Below, piece after piece: positions 63,400 through 64,000 of a stretch of 64,000 nt of DNA. Source of the stretch: Actinacidiphila sp. DG2A-62 (GTDB taxonomy: Bacteria; Actinomycetota; Actinomycetes; Streptomycetales; Streptomycetaceae). The translations under genes were made by a program, and so were the position numbers. Numbering within the stretch: the stretch's first letter is position 1; the number at the start of each line of letters is the position of its first letter. The DNA is taken from assembly GCF_035825295.1 (NCBI RefSeq), contig NZ_JAYMGI010000002.1, positions 1,714,001 to 1,778,000 of the forward strand, written 5' to 3'. Under the pieces are notes generated by a model that saw only the letters and a list, made by a program, of their open reading frames with translations, was not told the DNA's origin and searched no databases.

Positions 63400-64000
63400 G
63401 CCCCTGCCGTGCCGGCTGCCGGGACCGTGTCGTCGCCCATCGGGCGCTGGTCGGGTGCGGTGGCCTCGTCCTGGTGGAACTCCAGCTGCCGGCGCTTGTT
63501 CGCGATGATGCCCTCGGGCCGGAAGCGCATGATCAGGATCAGCGCGAGGCCGAAGGCGAACAGTTCGTAGCGGGACAGGAAGTCCAGCTTCTGGGGGATC
63601 AGGTAGAGCAGGGCGGCGCCGAGGATCGGGCCGCTGACGGTGCCCATGCCGCCGAGGACGACGGCGGCGAGCAGGAAGGCGGAGTTGGGCGGTTCGGCGC
63701 CGGAGAACTGGTACGGGCTGGGCACCACGCTGTAGGTGACGTGGGCGCTGACGGTTCCGGCCAGGCCGGCGAGGGAGGCGCCGAGGGCGAAGGCGACGAG
63801 TTTGACGCGGAAGCCGTTGACGCCCATGGCGGTGGCGGCGGTCTCGTCCTCGCGGATGGCGATCCAGGACCGGCCGATGCGGGAGTCGGCGGCGCGGGTG
63901 AAGACCAGCACCACGATGACGGTGATGAGCAGCATCAGCAGGTAGTAGTTGCCGTAGCGGCCGAGGGTGACGGAGCCGACCTCGTGGGAGTCGCCGAGGT
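63396..64000 (-). CDS. livM: Branched-chain amino acid ABC transporter permease LivM (5' part outside window)
   Basis: Membrane permease; 201 C-terminal residues are visible. Hydrophobic segments such as YLLMLLITVIVVLVFT and LVAFALGASLAGLAGTVSAH are joined by the permease coupling loop SRIGRSWIAIREDETAATAM, the EAA-like contact with the ATPases. The end is hydrophilic (HQDEATAPDQRPMGDDTVPA). Reads on beyond 64000. It and livG/livF form one operon running right to left; livH and the binding protein should lie outside. Confidence 0.94.
   Translation of the reverse strand, partial: LGDSHEVGSVTLGRYGNYYLLMLLITVIVVLVFTRAADSRIGRSWIAIREDETAATAMGVNGFRVKLVAFALGASLAGLAGTVSAHVTYSVVPSPYQFSGAEPPNSAFLLAAVVLGGMGTVSGPILGAALLYLIPQKLDFLSRYELFAFGLALILIMRFRPEGIIANKRRQLEFHQDEATAPDQRPMGDDTVPAAGTAGA

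Overview
The window is a chromosomal segment of a streptomycete or close relative (family Streptomycetaceae). The DNA is extremely G+C rich, third codon positions are almost all G or C, GTG starts and stop/start overlaps of the GTGA or ATGA type are common, and it carries actinomycete markers (whiA, rbpA, opcA, an ANTAR response regulator, TerD proteins). Gene order from ctaB through tkt-tal-zwf-opcA-pgl-pgi, secG-tpiA-pgk-gap, whiA-yvcK-rapZ-uvrC, uvrA, uvrB, rpsA, polA to the liv genes is the order I know from Streptomyces core chromosomes, so most of the window is conserved housekeeping DNA.

Layout. 1-1802: the start of a TPR-like gene, divergent from an ArsR-type regulator (DUF5937-like) with a candidate operator between them. 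1747-2721: haem O synthase (ctaB). 3167-9887: pentose phosphate operon tkt-tal-zwf-opcA-pgl. 9966-14527: pgi, then an amino-sugar-type trio (SIS sugar isomerase, BadF-type kinase, RpiR regulator). 14668-18754: rbpA, secG and the glycolytic genes tpiA, pgk, gap. 19002-24206: the overlapping operon uvrC-rapZ-yvcK-whiA. 24274-27920: a Rieske lipoprotein and uvrA. 28193-34893: a more accessory stretch with an MBL-fold protein, a DUF6907-like protein coupled to an anti-sigma-type ATPase, an XRE regulator facing a secreted I36-like protein, a Ser/Thr kinase fused to an extracellular lytic transglycosylase domain, and its FHA/winged-helix neighbour. 35040-40086: caa3 oxidase assembly protein, TerC and two TerD proteins. 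40296-43134: uvrB and ogt. 43388-48444: slipin, small TPR protein, coaE, PAC2 protein, rpsA. 48749-57005: methyltransferase, hrpB, a secreted lytic transglycosylase, polA. 57109-59909: an FdhF/YdeP-type molybdoenzyme and a thioesterase. 59928-60882: a two-motif LAGLIDADG-like protein beside tRNA-Leu(CAA). 60973-64000: the ANTAR regulator and the liv-type ABC transporter genes livF, livG, livM (the last cut by the window edge).

How the genes work together: carbon flux (oxidative and non-oxidative pentose phosphate pathway, pgi, lower glycolysis), nucleotide excision repair (all three uvr genes, with polA and ogt), envelope and cell-wall signalling (the kinase-transglycosylase fusion, FHA protein, secreted transglycosylase, WhiA) and branched-chain amino acid type uptake.

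The most notable property of the sequence itself is that five conserved genes (pgl, the SIS gene, rbpA, terC, livF) each carry one plus or minus one frameshift, all at short G or C runs. Because essential or near-essential genes are hit, I read this mainly as uncorrected indel errors in the assembly rather than five pseudogenes. I did not find a clearly new multi-gene system; the best candidates for unusual biology are the kinase-transglycosylase/FHA pair, the LAGLIDADG-HTH protein, the long TerD protein with a degenerate ATPase-like end, and the XRE/I36 divergon.
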